Shown piece by piece: positions 1 through 10,968 of a DNA stretch of 64,000 nucleotides (position 1 is its first letter; every line of letters begins with the position of its first letter). Made by a program: the position numbers and the translations under genes. This DNA comes from Fratercula arctica (Eukaryota; Chordata; Aves; Charadriiformes; Alcidae): positions 59,414,563 to 59,478,562 of the forward strand of contig CANTUZ010000002.1 in assembly GCA_947846985.1 (NCBI GenBank), in the 5' to 3' direction. The notes under the pieces were generated by a model. It made no database searches and had not been told where the DNA came from. It saw only the letters and a list, made by a program, of their open reading frames with translations.

Positions 1-2767
1 AAATTATTCTTGGGCAAATACTAAGAATTTTTTTAAGTTTTTAGATTTTCTTTGGATTTTGTTTTGGTGGGTACTTTGATAAGGCAACTTGATCATATTT
101 TTATTGAGCAAGGGAATGTCTGACAGTTAGTAAAAGCATGATAACAGATTTGCTTTTTTAGTTGCTGAGTAGTATAAATGTTGCAAATTTCATTCAGCAA
201 TATCAAGATCAAACTCTCATAGATAACGGATGTGCTGAGTTAAATTACATGAATCTGCCTAAGGCAGTTTCTTCTTGTATCAAGCAGTGAAGTCTGTCTT
301 AGTCTCAGAATTCTTACATCTGTTGTTAACCTTTCCTTGCTAAAATTTTGAAATTGCTTTTTTACTTCTAGGAATAATTCTAACCATATTAATAAGTCTT
401 ATGTACTACTGATAGTTTCAATGAAGTATACAAGCATAGTACAATCTCAGCTCAGCATTAACCACTTCATAGACAGCAATGAAATCTATTTCCATCTCTA
501 AATAAGAATTATAACCATTATTTGTGTTACTTATTATTCCTTCCCCTTCTCCTAAAATGAAAGATCTGAAAGGTGACTGTCCACACCTTGGTTCAAGGCA
601 TGATTCTCCAAGAACTTTAGAAACATTAAAAAGGACTATTAATGTTATTTAGGTTGTACAATCGGCTAGTGTAAAGTGACCCAGCTCTACTAAAGCTGTT
701 GGAGCCAAACAGATAAATCTTGGGTAAGGACCACAGTATTCAAACACTTACCGTGTTTCTGGTCAGTTAAAAATCACTTCCATTCTCTTTGCTGCTTCTC
801 CTTTGTCTTCAATTTCTAGAATGATTTGGATTAGGATCTTAAAGTTGTATTTTTTTTGCTAGCCTTGACAAAGAAAAACCCCTTTTAACATTAAAAATGT
901 GGTTGGAGGAATAAAAAGTCAAATAAAGACCTTGTGACACATTATGCATAAATGTGCAGCATAGTGTGAGCAGGGAAAGAGTGAAATATGGCTCTGTGGG
1001 ATAAGGAAATTAACATGACAGAAATAGTGAAGAAAGTCATCCCTCCCCCCTTCCATTTTATTCTTTTAGTAAAAATGAAACTATTATAAGGGTAGTGCAA
1101 AACAGACCATCTTACTTTTTATATAAACTTTAATAGCAAATAGTGCAATTTGCAGTTGCCTTTTCCTGCTTCTCTGTGTGTACAATTTACATGAGACCCT
1201 AATACAGTGTTCAGGGAGTGCCATGCAGATTTCTCATGAACACCTACATCTTCTCTCTGCTTGAGTGAATATTTATCTGTTTTCTGCAGAATGGAGGAGC
1301 AGAAATGGGAGAGTAAATAATACTTATGAATACTGCATAGCCCATAAGATGACTAAAGTATTCTTTTGGAAGATGAGAGACTTCTGTTAAAATTCTCTTT
1401 CTGAATCAGTGAGAGAGTGGACATGAACTTGGGAAAGAGTTTGGTTTTGGCTATTAAACTGCAAAATCAATTATTGACACGGCTTCAGTTCTAATCTTGA
1501 ATGCATTCCCTAGTTAACAATTGTTACCTTCTGTGTGCCCTTCAAGTAACGTCTGCTGGTGAAATACGCTTCCCTTTTAACAATGAGTCTCATGTTGCAC
1601 TTATTCTGAGCAGGTAATTCTCTGGTCCGCTTGTGAGCAGAAGAGAAGCTGCTCCCAAAACAAGGTAAATGCCCTAAATCCAGGCATAAACACAGTGGGA
1701 TGTGGGATAGAAGAAGAAGTTTCATAGCTGAAGATCTAAGCAGCCAGTCTATGGGGAGAGCTTGCTATTCTTACTGTGCCTGCAAAGGCACTTTCAAAGC
1801 AGGGACTAACTAAAGGGTGTCTGCTTGGAGCAGATGTAAGAGCGCAACTCCCTACCAGCATGCTTCTCCTAGAGCAGAAAGCTTCACAGAGGGGCCAAAT
1901 CAACCCAGCAGCAACCAGTTTCACAGTCAGACTCTGTATTAGCTAGCTATCCCTTCACTTTTACTCCAGGTTTTGACTTCATTGGAAGCAAGAAATACAA
2001 GTCCAAAATCATGCTCTAAAATAAAACTCAACCTTAGTCCCCAAGCTCCCAAGAGAATATCTTGTTCTGAGGAGGCTGTAGGGCAGTAGCTTTCAGCATT
2101 TCATTTGAGGAGCGCTAGACTCTTATAGTTTACTGGTTAGACCCCTCAGAGGATAACTGAGAAAACAAACCTATTACTAGCAGACTTCAGTTCACTGTAC
2201 AGAGTTTGCTTCTCATCTGGACAGGATTGTAAGGCTGGGCAGATTTTGAAAAACAAAAGTAATTTTCATAGGGAAATTTTAAACAAGTGTTCCTAGGTGT
2301 CTTCTCTTTACACCCTGACCCTGTCATGGGGATTTTGGACAAGAAAGCATAGAGGCATACCAGGGAGAGTGAAGAGGCAACTTCTGCTGGGACACATAGA
2401 ATGAGACCTTTAAAAGTTCAGATGCTTTTGAAGTCTCTTCATATGTAATAATTCTTCCTTCCCATTGGAAGGAGCTATATGAACAACTGATGAATGGAAA
2501 ATTCAGTGGAAAGCAGATCACCAGAAAGTAGTAGTGGAATTCAAATCTGCATTAAATATTTTCTGCTGAACCTGATAGGATATTTTCAAAGAAGACCTTT
2601 TATTTGTGTAGATTGGAAAAACAATTTGGGAGAGCAGATGATCCACCTCACAATGTGTCACCTGATAAGTTTTGGAGTTAATAATATATGCCATTATAAA
2701 TAATTTAAACACAGAATTGAATTAAAAATAAACCTACTGCTGTGAATAAATGTCCCATAATTCCTGA
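1..2767. other. 5' flanking intergenic DNA, no gene seen
   Basis: AT-rich sequence with stop codons in all frames. The longest open stretches are about 60-70 codons, as expected by chance. I see no splice-bounded exon, no RNA gene and no recognisable repeat before the LINE fragment that follows. It lies more than 26 kb upstream of the CNTNAP2 promoter. Confidence 0.6.
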
Positions 2768-2922
2768 AGTTTGTGGAAGATAATTTCTTGTCACAAGTAC
2801 TCATTGAGCCAGCTAGGAAAAATGCCCTCCTAGACCTGTTATTTGTGAATAGAGGACTTGTGGGAGTTGCAATTATAGGTTACTGTCTTGGTCGCAGTGA
2901 TCACAAGATGGCTGAGTTTAGT
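2768..2922 (+). mobile_element. CR1-like LINE endonuclease fragment, sense orientation
   Basis: About 52 codons read without a stop on the + strand. They match the C-terminal part of a CR1 ORF2 endonuclease domain: KFVEDNFLSQVLIEPARKNA, then LLDLLFVN, then the catalytic-region motif SDHKMAEF. The neighbouring minus-strand CR1 carries the equivalent segment (DDNFLMQVVEEPTRRGALL ... SDHEMVEF), so this is a second, more diverged copy and not part of the same one. It stops just after the SDH motif, where the minus-strand copy begins. The upstream limit is approximate. It is an inert relic. Confidence 0.75.
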
Positions 2923-2923
2923 T

Positions 2924-4283
2924 AATCTTGTTTTCCTCTACATGCTTAGAGATGACATCCAGGATGAGCTGTTTCATCACCTTTCCAGGGATGGAGGTGA
3001 GGCCTGTAGTTTCCCAGGTCTTCCTTCTTGCCCTTTTTGAAGACTGGTGTGACATTAGCTTTCCTCCAGTCCTCAGGCACCTCTGCTGTTCTCCATGACC
3101 TTTCAAAGATAATAGAGAGCAGCTTCACAATAACATGTGCCAGCTCCCTCAGCACTCGCAGGTGCATCCCATCAGGGCCTGTGGATTTGTGGGTGTCAAG
3201 TTTGCCTAAATGATCTCTAACCCAATCCTCCTTGATCGAGGGAGAGTCTTCCTTGCTCCAGGATCTCTCTCCCACCACCAGGGTCTGGGATTCCTGAGGA
3301 CCAGCCTTAGCAGTAAAGACTGACGCAAAGGCGGCATTCAGTAATGCCTCCTCTGCATTCTCCATAAGCAGGGTACTTACCTCATTCAGCAGCAGGCCCA
3401 CATTTTCCCTAGTTTTCCTTTTTCTGTTGATGTACTTGAAGAAGCCCATCTTATTGTCCTTGACACCCCTTGCCAGGTTTAATTCCAAGTGGGCCCTAGC
3501 CTTCCTTGTTGAATCCCTGCATTCTCTGACAACGTTCCTATACTTCCTCCAAGTGGCCAGTCCCTTTTTCCACATTCTGTAAACTTCCTTCTTCCATCTG
3601 ATTTTTTTCAGAAAAAAAATCCATGCAGGTTTCCTGCCTCCTTTGCCTGATTTCTTGCTCCTAGGGATGCACCGATCCTGAGCTTGGAGGAATTGGTGAT
3701 TAAATATTGACCGGCTGTCTTGCACCCCCATTCCTTCTACAGCCTTAGTCCATGGGATTCCTCCAAGTAGGTCTTTGAAGAGGCCAAAGTCAGCTCTCCC
3801 AAAGTCTAGGATTGTAATTCTACTTTTTGCCCTGCTTCTTCCACACAGGATCCTGAATTCCACCATCTCATGGTCACTGCAGTCAAGGTTCCCCCCAGCC
3901 TTCACATCCCCAACTAGTCCTTCTTTGTTTGTCAGCACAAGGACCAGCAGTGCACCTCTCCTCGTTGGTTCCTCCACCACCTGCATCAAGAAGTTATCAT
4001 CAATGCTCTGCAGAAATCTCCCGGGCCGTGTGTGCTTGTCTGTGTTGTCTTTCCAGCAAATGTCAGGATAGTTGAAGTCCCCCATGAGAACCAGGGCCTG
4101 TGATTGTGAGGTTATTTCCAAGTGTCTGTAGAAGGCCTCATCGATTTCCTCTTCTTGACCCGGTGGTCTGCAGAAAACACCCACAACACTGTCTCCCATA
4201 TTAGCCTGCCCCTTAATTCTTACCCATAAGCTCTCAATATGTTCTTCATCCACCCCTAGGAAGAGCTCAATTGATGACAAGCA
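2924..4283 (-). mobile_element. CR1 LINE ORF2 remnant (endonuclease C-terminus, linker and reverse transcriptase N-terminus)
   Basis: Part of an open minus-strand frame (2946-4553, 535 codons). The CR1-like part starts near residue 90 and shows, in order, ESLWVRIKG, the endonuclease motif GDFNYPDICW (about residue 158), SDHEMVEF (about 226), a basic linker, the RT entry STGPDGMHLRVLREL (about 457) and NYRP (about 515). A frameshift near 2990 moves the frame to one reading SIPGKVMKQLILDVISKHVE. The copy lacks its 5' end (ORF1 and the start of the endonuclease) and also the rest of RT and the 3' UTR. CR1 copies are normally truncated only at the 5' end, so the missing 3' part points to later deletion or rearrangement. 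The long open frame is left over from ORF2 and is not a host gene. The first 90 residues run into unrelated GC-rich DNA. Confidence 0.88.
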
Positions 4284-5480
4284 CGCTTTGTGCCTTCTAA
4301 AACATGCTTCCCCGCTGTGCTTCTTGGCCAGTGATGCCTGAAAAGCGCTCCCGTGCCTGCCCTGCGCTCGTATTGCCCGTGGGGAGAGCTGAGAATTGGC
4401 AGCTCCGGATGGTGCATCAAGCCTGGAGCCCTTCCAAGCAGAGGCTGTTTTGCACAAGCAGATACCCCTGGGGAAATGGAGCCAAGGGAAAAGCAGAGCT
4501 CGCTCCTGCTCCAAGCCTGCAGTGGGCAAGAGAGCCCGAGAGAGCCAGGGCACGAGCGGTGCCTTGGAGGTGCAAGAGCAGCAGGCAAGAACCGAGCCGA
4601 AAGGGCCCCGAGGAGCCCTGACAAGGGGCTGTGCTCAATGCTACGGAGGACAAGAAGCAACCCCTGGGGGCCCACCGTTGGAGTGTAGAAAGCTTCCTCT
4701 CCCAGATGTGGGGCACAAGGGCCATCTTCGCAGAGCAGGAGCAGCAGGCTCCTGGCCAAAATGGCCCAAAGGAGCCCTGGCAAGGGGCGCTGCTCAATGC
4801 TGCAGAGGAAGGGAAAAAGCCCATGGGGAGCTGTGCCAATCTGCCCTGGGGAAAAGTTCCCTCCTGACCCCAGCGCTGGCGATCGGCTATTCCCTGAGCA
4901 TGTGAGCAAGACCTGCCTCCTCGTCCCACAGGCTGGTCATGCCTCCCAGGAGATTCCCAAGCCCTATTCTCCCTCCACCTGAAGCCATCTCAGTGGGTTC
5001 CTAGAGTGGTCAAAGGCCCGCAACCTGATCGACCTTCAGGACAAGAATTCTTCCCATGCCTGGCAGGGCACCAGTGGCTGCTCCAAAGTACTGGGACCCC
5101 TAGCAACATCTCTGCATCCCATTTCTTATGGCTGCTGCCCCAAGCTCTTCACGGGATGAGTATGGCAGTCTCTGCAGTGCTCCTCAAGAAGACATTCTCT
5201 TGGTCTGGCCACAGCTATCCAGCTGAAAAGGGTTTCTGTCCCTCAGATAAGCTTAAATGTGTCCCCGCCAGGAGCTGCCCTTGCAGCAGAGATCCTCCAG
5301 CAGTTTCGTCGAGCCTCCCATCTTCCTCCCTCAGCCCCCTCCAAGTAATTCTTCAGGATCCTCAAGGACTTCTTCTTGGATGTCTTTGGGCTGCCCCTGG
5401 GCCATCTCTGGCAGCAGGACACAGGAGGATGCTCCCTTTTATCCTGCACTGGGAGGATAATTTTCAGACCTAGAACATTT
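4284..5480. repeat. GC-rich block of unknown origin with a degenerate tandem repeat
   Basis: About 1.2 kb clearly richer in G+C than its surroundings and directly adjoining the 5' side of the minus-strand CR1 remnant. Frames on both strands stay open for 70-217 codons, but the translations resemble no protein I know and are low in complexity (Ala, Gly, Leu, Pro, Ser), which fits GC-rich non-coding DNA. It contains a degenerate tandem repeat (separate entry). One possibility is that it is the 5' UTR or ORF1 region of the same LINE joined by an internal deletion. Others are an unrelated satellite-like or ERV-derived piece, or part of an old host element. I cannot decide from sequence alone. Confidence 0.45.
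4540..4830. repeat. Degenerate tandem repeat, unit about 160 bp, two clear copies
   Basis: Segments around 4547-4660 and 4712-4820 align in order: GGGCAC(A/G)AG, then GAGCAGCAGGC, GAGGAGCCCTG or AAGGAGCCCTGG with CAAGGGG, TGCTCAATGCT, and GGA(A/C)(A/G)A near the end. AGGAGCCCTG starts at 4611 and again at 4770, an offset of 159. Further weak similarity (GAAAAG followed by a C/T-rich run) before and after suggests more, decayed copies. The copies differ at many positions and by small indels, so the array is old. Confidence 0.6.
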
Positions 5481-8400
5481 GGATCTGTGCCAAAAGCACT
5501 GCCAGGGAAATGATGACTTTTCAAAACTGTGAAAATAGCTCATTGCTGCTATCGCCCTCACATGCATTTGTCCCTCTGAAACCAACGTGCACAGCTCCTC
5601 TGTTAAACACACCCATTGACTGTGTTTATATGGTATGGTAAAACTTTCAATGCTCATTTGTGATTTTAACCTTTCTGAGAGTTATTTGCCCACCTTACTT
5701 TGTGGGAGGGTGTTCAGATCTTATCTAACCATCTGGAAAGTTGACTTTTCCTGTAGGATTTAGTATTTGGTGTCCTCAGAGAGTAAGGAAGGTACTATTC
5801 TTGTCATTTTGTACGTCGGTGCCAAAATTCATCTGTAAGTTCAGACTATGTAAATAAGAGCATTTATACTGTATACATCCATTTGGTTATGGGGATGTCA
5901 GAGGTGAAAGAAGGGCTTTTGGTTTCCTCTGCAAGGACTTTGCAGGGATGTAGAGAGCATGCAGGATTTCATCACCATTCCTTACCAATGCACCAAGTGA
6001 CGTTTGCTACTACCTTGCTTATGGTGAGGTCGTCTTCTTGGAAAGGACTTAATTGTTATGTCTTCTTGACCATATATTTCCCTGCATTCTTTTCCTACTT
6101 TAGCCTTCATCCTTGGTATCTTTCTTGAAGATATTCCAGGATTCTATTCCATTCTTTTTCATTCCATTCTATAGCATACCATCTAGAATTACAATACTCA
6201 AAAAGTATGTATTGTATTTAAGATGCAATTACTTTCATTTAGTCTTCCCTGCAATTTACTAATGTATTTTGCAGACAATGTTATGTCACTCTTTAAACAG
6301 CAATTACTGTGCATCACTAATTAAGCTGGTTTAGCTATTTTAAGAGTGACACCAGAAATGTGCCATTTTCGCCTCCAGCTCTGTCTGCAGTGTTTCTGCA
6401 AGGCTTTCTTTTCAGAAACTATTTACTTTCATAAGCTATCTTCTTAACCGTGTGCCACTTTGTGGTTAACTCTTTTCTCTAACGTCTGTTAAGTATCAAA
6501 GTATATCTCTTTATGTGTCCAGAACATATGATAACTGATTTACATTTTCATTACCTTTGCTGGGTTTTGTTCATTCTACTTATTTAAGCAGTCCATAGGA
6601 AAATTCTACACATGAATCTTTGTTAGATTTTTTTTAATTAAATCTATTGAATATGCTCTCTAGTCCCCAGTATGTTGCAATAAACAGTTTCTTGCCCTAT
6701 TTTCTTACTGAGATTTAGAAATCTATAGTCCCGACTCTGCAAAAGGCAAACATATAGGCTGAACTTAATGCTTAGATATACATTGAATTCTGCTGAATGT
6801 GTTCATAAAAGAAAGACCATATGCATGTTTTTTACATATATACAGAATTTAGAGTCATTAACAGAACTCCATTAACAGAACTCTCTTCTCATGTTTAAAT
6901 TGATCCCATGTTGCAAAAAGATGGTACCTGGCTACGGCATACAATTATCCATGTTTGACTGTTCCATTCCAAGTTCCTCAAAATAGTTTTGGTATTTGGC
7001 CTTTGGTATTTGGTATAGAAGGCTTTGCATGAACTGTTCACTGGACAAGTACATCTCATCCAGAGAAGAGCTGGATTTATTCCAGGTGCCTTTGTTCTAC
7101 TCATGGAAAAGGAAAGAAACAAGCTTTCTAGGCTTTCTTCTCCTCTCCTGCAGGCAGAAACTAGCTTTCAGTGCTGTGAATCCTCTTAGAGGGTTATCCT
7201 GTAGGCTGCAGTTGGGAACCTTTCCCATTTTAAGGAAAGAGAAACTTGCAGTGTGGAACACAACTCAGCTAAGAGTTGTGCTATCTAAGAATCCATCATC
7301 TCCACAACTCCAATGCCAAAGCTAGGGCAGAATTGTATCACTAATTCCTGATGACTTTGGGGCATATGAGAGGAAATTACAGACAATTTCCCCTCACTTT
7401 TCAGGATTTGACCAATGCGTCATCTGCTTTGATTTTTCTTAGTATTAATGACATTATTTTCCTTCTCTGTTTCATATTAAGAACTAATAGATTTTTTCAT
7501 AACCAGATGAAAAGATTGTTACTGTTGAATATTTCCTTTGAATGTGTTGTATCAATGCAGCATTTTCTAATTAATATTTTGTTCATTCCTCCTCATTATA
7601 ACTTTTTGTTGTGCTTAACAGAAAAGACAATAACAAATTTTCCATCAAAAGAAGCCCTTTTGTTAAGTGCCAAAGTCATTTGTTTGCCCACAGCTGGGAT
7701 GTGTTATAGTTTAGCCTTCAGAGGCACCAGGCCAGCAGTTTCCTATGGAGATCTGGAAGAGTTCATGTGTATCACGCACAGAGTATGCCCCACACATGGA
7801 AATTAATTGCTCATTTCCAGATGAATTCAAAAAGCAAGAAAGCAAAATACAGATCATAGTTAACTGTCTGGAGTTTCCAGTATACAGTAGCCCCTGAAAT
7901 CATCTTGAAATTGGACTGTAGAAAACACTTTATGGAGTAGGAAAAAAAAAGGCAGAGGGGGAGGTGGTGTCCCCATACGACCATCATATTCATGTTTAGA
8001 ACGTCCAGAGCTGCATGTCAAGCTTATTTTCATTCTGTTGGGTAAGTTATTCTCATCTTGACACAAAACTGTGTTTGTTTCTTTTCTGGCTTCTTTTTAT
8101 TCCATTTGGAATTAAAGTAAATTCCTTTTCTTTAATGTTGATTATTAGGGTGTTTTGTGATTGCATCCAATGTAAAATTTCTTGTTTTGGCTCCAACATC
8201 ATCTCAGCACATAGCTATTTTTTACCTTACTACATAAGCAGTTCATTAGAAAAGCCATCTGACCCACCCTAGGCATGATGTGCCCAACTTAGAGTGTGAC
8301 AGAGTTGTGTTTGAAAGATAAATTACTAAGTTTGTATAGCCCTCTTGGAATTCCATCAGCTGTAACTCCTGCTTAACATCCTCCTCTTCTCCCATTATTT

Positions 8401-9225
8401 TTCCTTCTGTAGCTGAGGAAAAAGTTATGATTTATGTTTGTGCTTTAAAAAAAAAAAGAACAACAACACTCTCATTCTTTTGATAATCAGTAGCACTGGG
8501 ACACTTGGCTGCCTTCTGTGCTTTTGTAAACCTCTAACTTCAGTAATAGAGATCTGTTTCCTTAAAGTATCCATAGTGTAGAGTAAAGATTTTCCTTTTC
8601 CCTATTTTTGAGAGTTCAGGAACGTTGCACGTTCTGGGGTCCCAAGCAAAAAGGTTATTTCTTGGAATCTGCAACATCTGAACATTGTGCTCTTGGCATG
8701 CAGCATTAGGAAGAGAGTGAAAAAAATGTAGAACTGTGCTGGCAGTCAGAGTTCTGCTTGTGTTTTGCTGCAGCTTTTCTTTTTTATTTTCATGTTTTTA
8801 AAGTAACACCTGTCTTTCCCCTGAGAAGAAAATGAATCAGTGTGTTACGTGTTTTATTCTTTTGAAATAATGTGACAAGCATTAGTCTCCTTAGTAAGAC
8901 TGATATTCAGTACTTGGTATTTCCAAAAGAGCCCATAACCCTTATTCCTGAGGGGCAGCTAATGTAGCCAGTTTACAAATGATGGAAACAACAGCAAGAG
9001 TAGGGTCACTGTTTTCAAGGTATCATTTTCACTCTTATAGATTGAAGAGGAACATATCTAGTAATTTTTGAAAACTAACTGGACTTCCTATTTTGATTGC
9101 ATATATTTTTAACTTACTCGCATTAGGAAGAGTTGATCTGGATGATTTTCTCTTGCAAAAACCCAATGATACTAAGAATAGCTGGGAATAGCTAATAGTC
9201 AGCTTTGAAGTGTCAATGGTATAAT
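5481..9225. other. Intergenic DNA, no gene seen
   Basis: AT-rich sequence. The longest open frame (7351-7806 +, 151 codons from a non-ATG start) has a low-complexity Phe/Leu/Ile-rich translation with no family resemblance, and is taken as chance. A perfect 14-bp tandem duplication (CATTAACAGAACTC twice) lies at 6856-6883. Nothing else stands out. Confidence 0.55.
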
Positions 9226-9230
9226 ATTGC

Positions 9231-9566
9231 TGTCCTGGTTCCGGCAGGGACAGGGTTAAGTATTCCATGCCATGTGAGCCACGCCCACCCTGAGATTAAA
9301 AGGAGGGAGGGGGCAGGCAGTCGGGTTGGGAGCGGGCTGGCGCGTCCCGGGGCCGGACCGGCGGGGAGCGACGGTTCCGTATTCGCGTCTGTATATTTCT
9401 CTGTCGGTGTTATTATTGTTGTTTTCTTGTTCCTTTTGCTGTTCTGTTAAACTGCCTTTGTCTCAACCCAAGAGTTTTGTCTTTTTCTTTTGATCCTTCC
9501 CGTACCGGGAAGCGCTGGGCGAGCGACACGTGGTTCTTTGTTGCCATCTGAGGCCAAACCACGACA
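9231..9566 (+). mobile_element. Solo LTR, avian ERVL-type, with 5-bp target-site duplication
   Basis: Begins TGTCCTGGTTCCGGCAGGGA and ends AAACCACGACA, so the termini are TGTC...GACA inverted repeats. The 336-bp element is flanked by the direct repeat ATTGC at 9226-9230 and 9567-9571. The body is far richer in G+C than the surroundings. It contains the U3/R-like ATTAAAAGG (about 9294) and the GTTAAACTGCCTTTGTCTCAACCC-like segment seen near the 3' end of bird ERVL LTRs. No gag, pol or env lies next to it, so it is a solo LTR left by recombination. The 5-bp duplication agrees with ERVL-class integration. The 81-codon open stretch overlapping it (9205-9450) is not a gene. Confidence 0.88.
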
Positions 9567-9571
9567 ATTGC

Positions 9572-10506
9572 CTAGTTATAGTACTTCTCAGTGACCCCAA
9601 GTAAATCAGTAAGTTTATTATTTTTTTAATGTTGTTTTCATCATAGGCTAAAACAGGAGGCAACAGAAGTGTGAAAGAAGAAAGTGAGACTCAACAAGAA
9701 ATGAGGAAGTACTCATAATTTTTTTTGCAAGGATATTTACTAACTTTGCTTAACTTTAAAGAGACAAAAGCAAGAGTCAGGCCTGAGTAACATTTTGTGA
9801 AGGGTTGAGTCACTGCAGAAAACTGGGGATCTTTCTTTTCCCTCACTCATTCTTGTAGCTGAAGATTAGGTTTCATTATATTATTTGAGCTAAGGGAAAC
9901 AGAGAATGCAAGACTGATTTTCAAGTAGGCTCTAAGATTTCAAATGTGATTTTAATGCCCTTTTATGGGAGGGGGGATATAATTGTCAGTTACGCAATGT
10001 TTTATGCAGCAGAGTGAGGCCATGGTTGTCTTGACTGTCTAAACAAGTGTTGCAACAATCATAGTGCAAAACCACGATTTCTCCTGTTCTGCAGTTTTAG
10101 TGGTTATTTTCTGTTATTTATTTCAGACTTTATAATTTCAGAAAATCCACTCATTTGTTTTCCTTGGCAAAAAACAGAAACTGCATGAATTTGATTGCCA
10201 AAATATCAGCCCATGATATCTGTTAATTTTTTGTTACCAGTAGCGTCTTGAAACTGTTTTGTAGAGAACTGATGAAGAACAATGAGATTTCTTAGTTGGG
10301 CGAACATTAATATCAGTGAGATGTCTTTGGCAGAGATTCTTTCATATATATGTTAAAGAATACAGTAAGAGTGCAGATTTCTGACATGGAAGTTTACAGA
10401 AATAACTTGGAAGCAGACAGAAAAAAAAAACAAAAGCAGCAGAAATTATGAAAAAGATAGTGAGAAGTACAGAGATGACAGGGGAGAAAACCATGTCAGC
10501 AATGTC
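9572..10506. other. Intergenic DNA, no gene seen
   Basis: AT-rich spacer between the solo LTR and the CR1 copy. No open frame of note and no recognisable element. Confidence 0.6.
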
Positions 10507-10968
10507 ATCGTGAGGGCCACGAAGATGATCAAAGGGCTGGAGCACCTCTCCTATGAGGACAGGCTGAGAGAGCTGGGGTTGTTCAGCCTGGAGAAGAGAA
10601 GGCTCCGGGGAGACCTTATAGTGGCCTTCCAGTACCTGAAGGGGACCTATAAGAAAGCTGTGTCGGGGCTGTTTGCAAGGGCATGTAGTGATAGGACGAG
10701 GGGCAATGGTTTTAAACTAGAGCAGGGTAGGTTTAGATTAGACATTAGGAAGAAGTTATTTACAGTGAGGGTAGTGAGACACTGGAACAGGTTGCCCAGA
10801 GAGGTGGTGGAGGCCCCGTCCCTGGAGACATTCAAGGCCAGGCTGGATGAGGCTCTGAGCAACCTGATCTAGTTAAAGATGTCCCTGCTTACTGCAGGGG
10901 GGTTGGACTAGATGGCCTTTAAAGGTCCCTTCCAACCCAACACATTCTATGATTCTATGATTCTATAA
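10507..10968 (+). mobile_element. CR1 LINE, 5'-truncated copy with 3' end
   Basis: The 3' end of ORF2 is still open (10510-10872): [20 protein letters not shown], then [19 protein letters not shown] and [19 protein letters not shown], ending in a TAG after LSNLI. The 3' UTR follows, with GGGTTGGACTAGATGGCC, the AAAGGTCCCTTCCAACCC block, and a terminal run of ATTCTATG-type repeats ending near 10967. Only the last 120 codons or so of ORF2 are present, a typical 5' truncation. Of the CR1 copies here, this one has its reading frame best preserved, so it is probably among the younger ones. No target duplication is obvious, as is usual for CR1. Confidence 0.93.

Noticed and set aside
2946..4553. 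535-codon open frame as a host gene
   Set aside because: From residue 90 or so it is CR1 ORF2 (endonuclease and RT motifs). The N-terminal part is unrelated GC-rich DNA, and there is no promoter or splice structure.
7351..7806. 151-codon + frame
   Set aside because: Non-ATG start, hydrophobic low-complexity composition set by AT-rich DNA, no splice sites or family resemblance.
9205..9450. 81-codon frame in the solo LTR
   Set aside because: It starts outside the LTR and crosses its boundary. Composition follows the LTR, and solo LTRs do not encode proteins.
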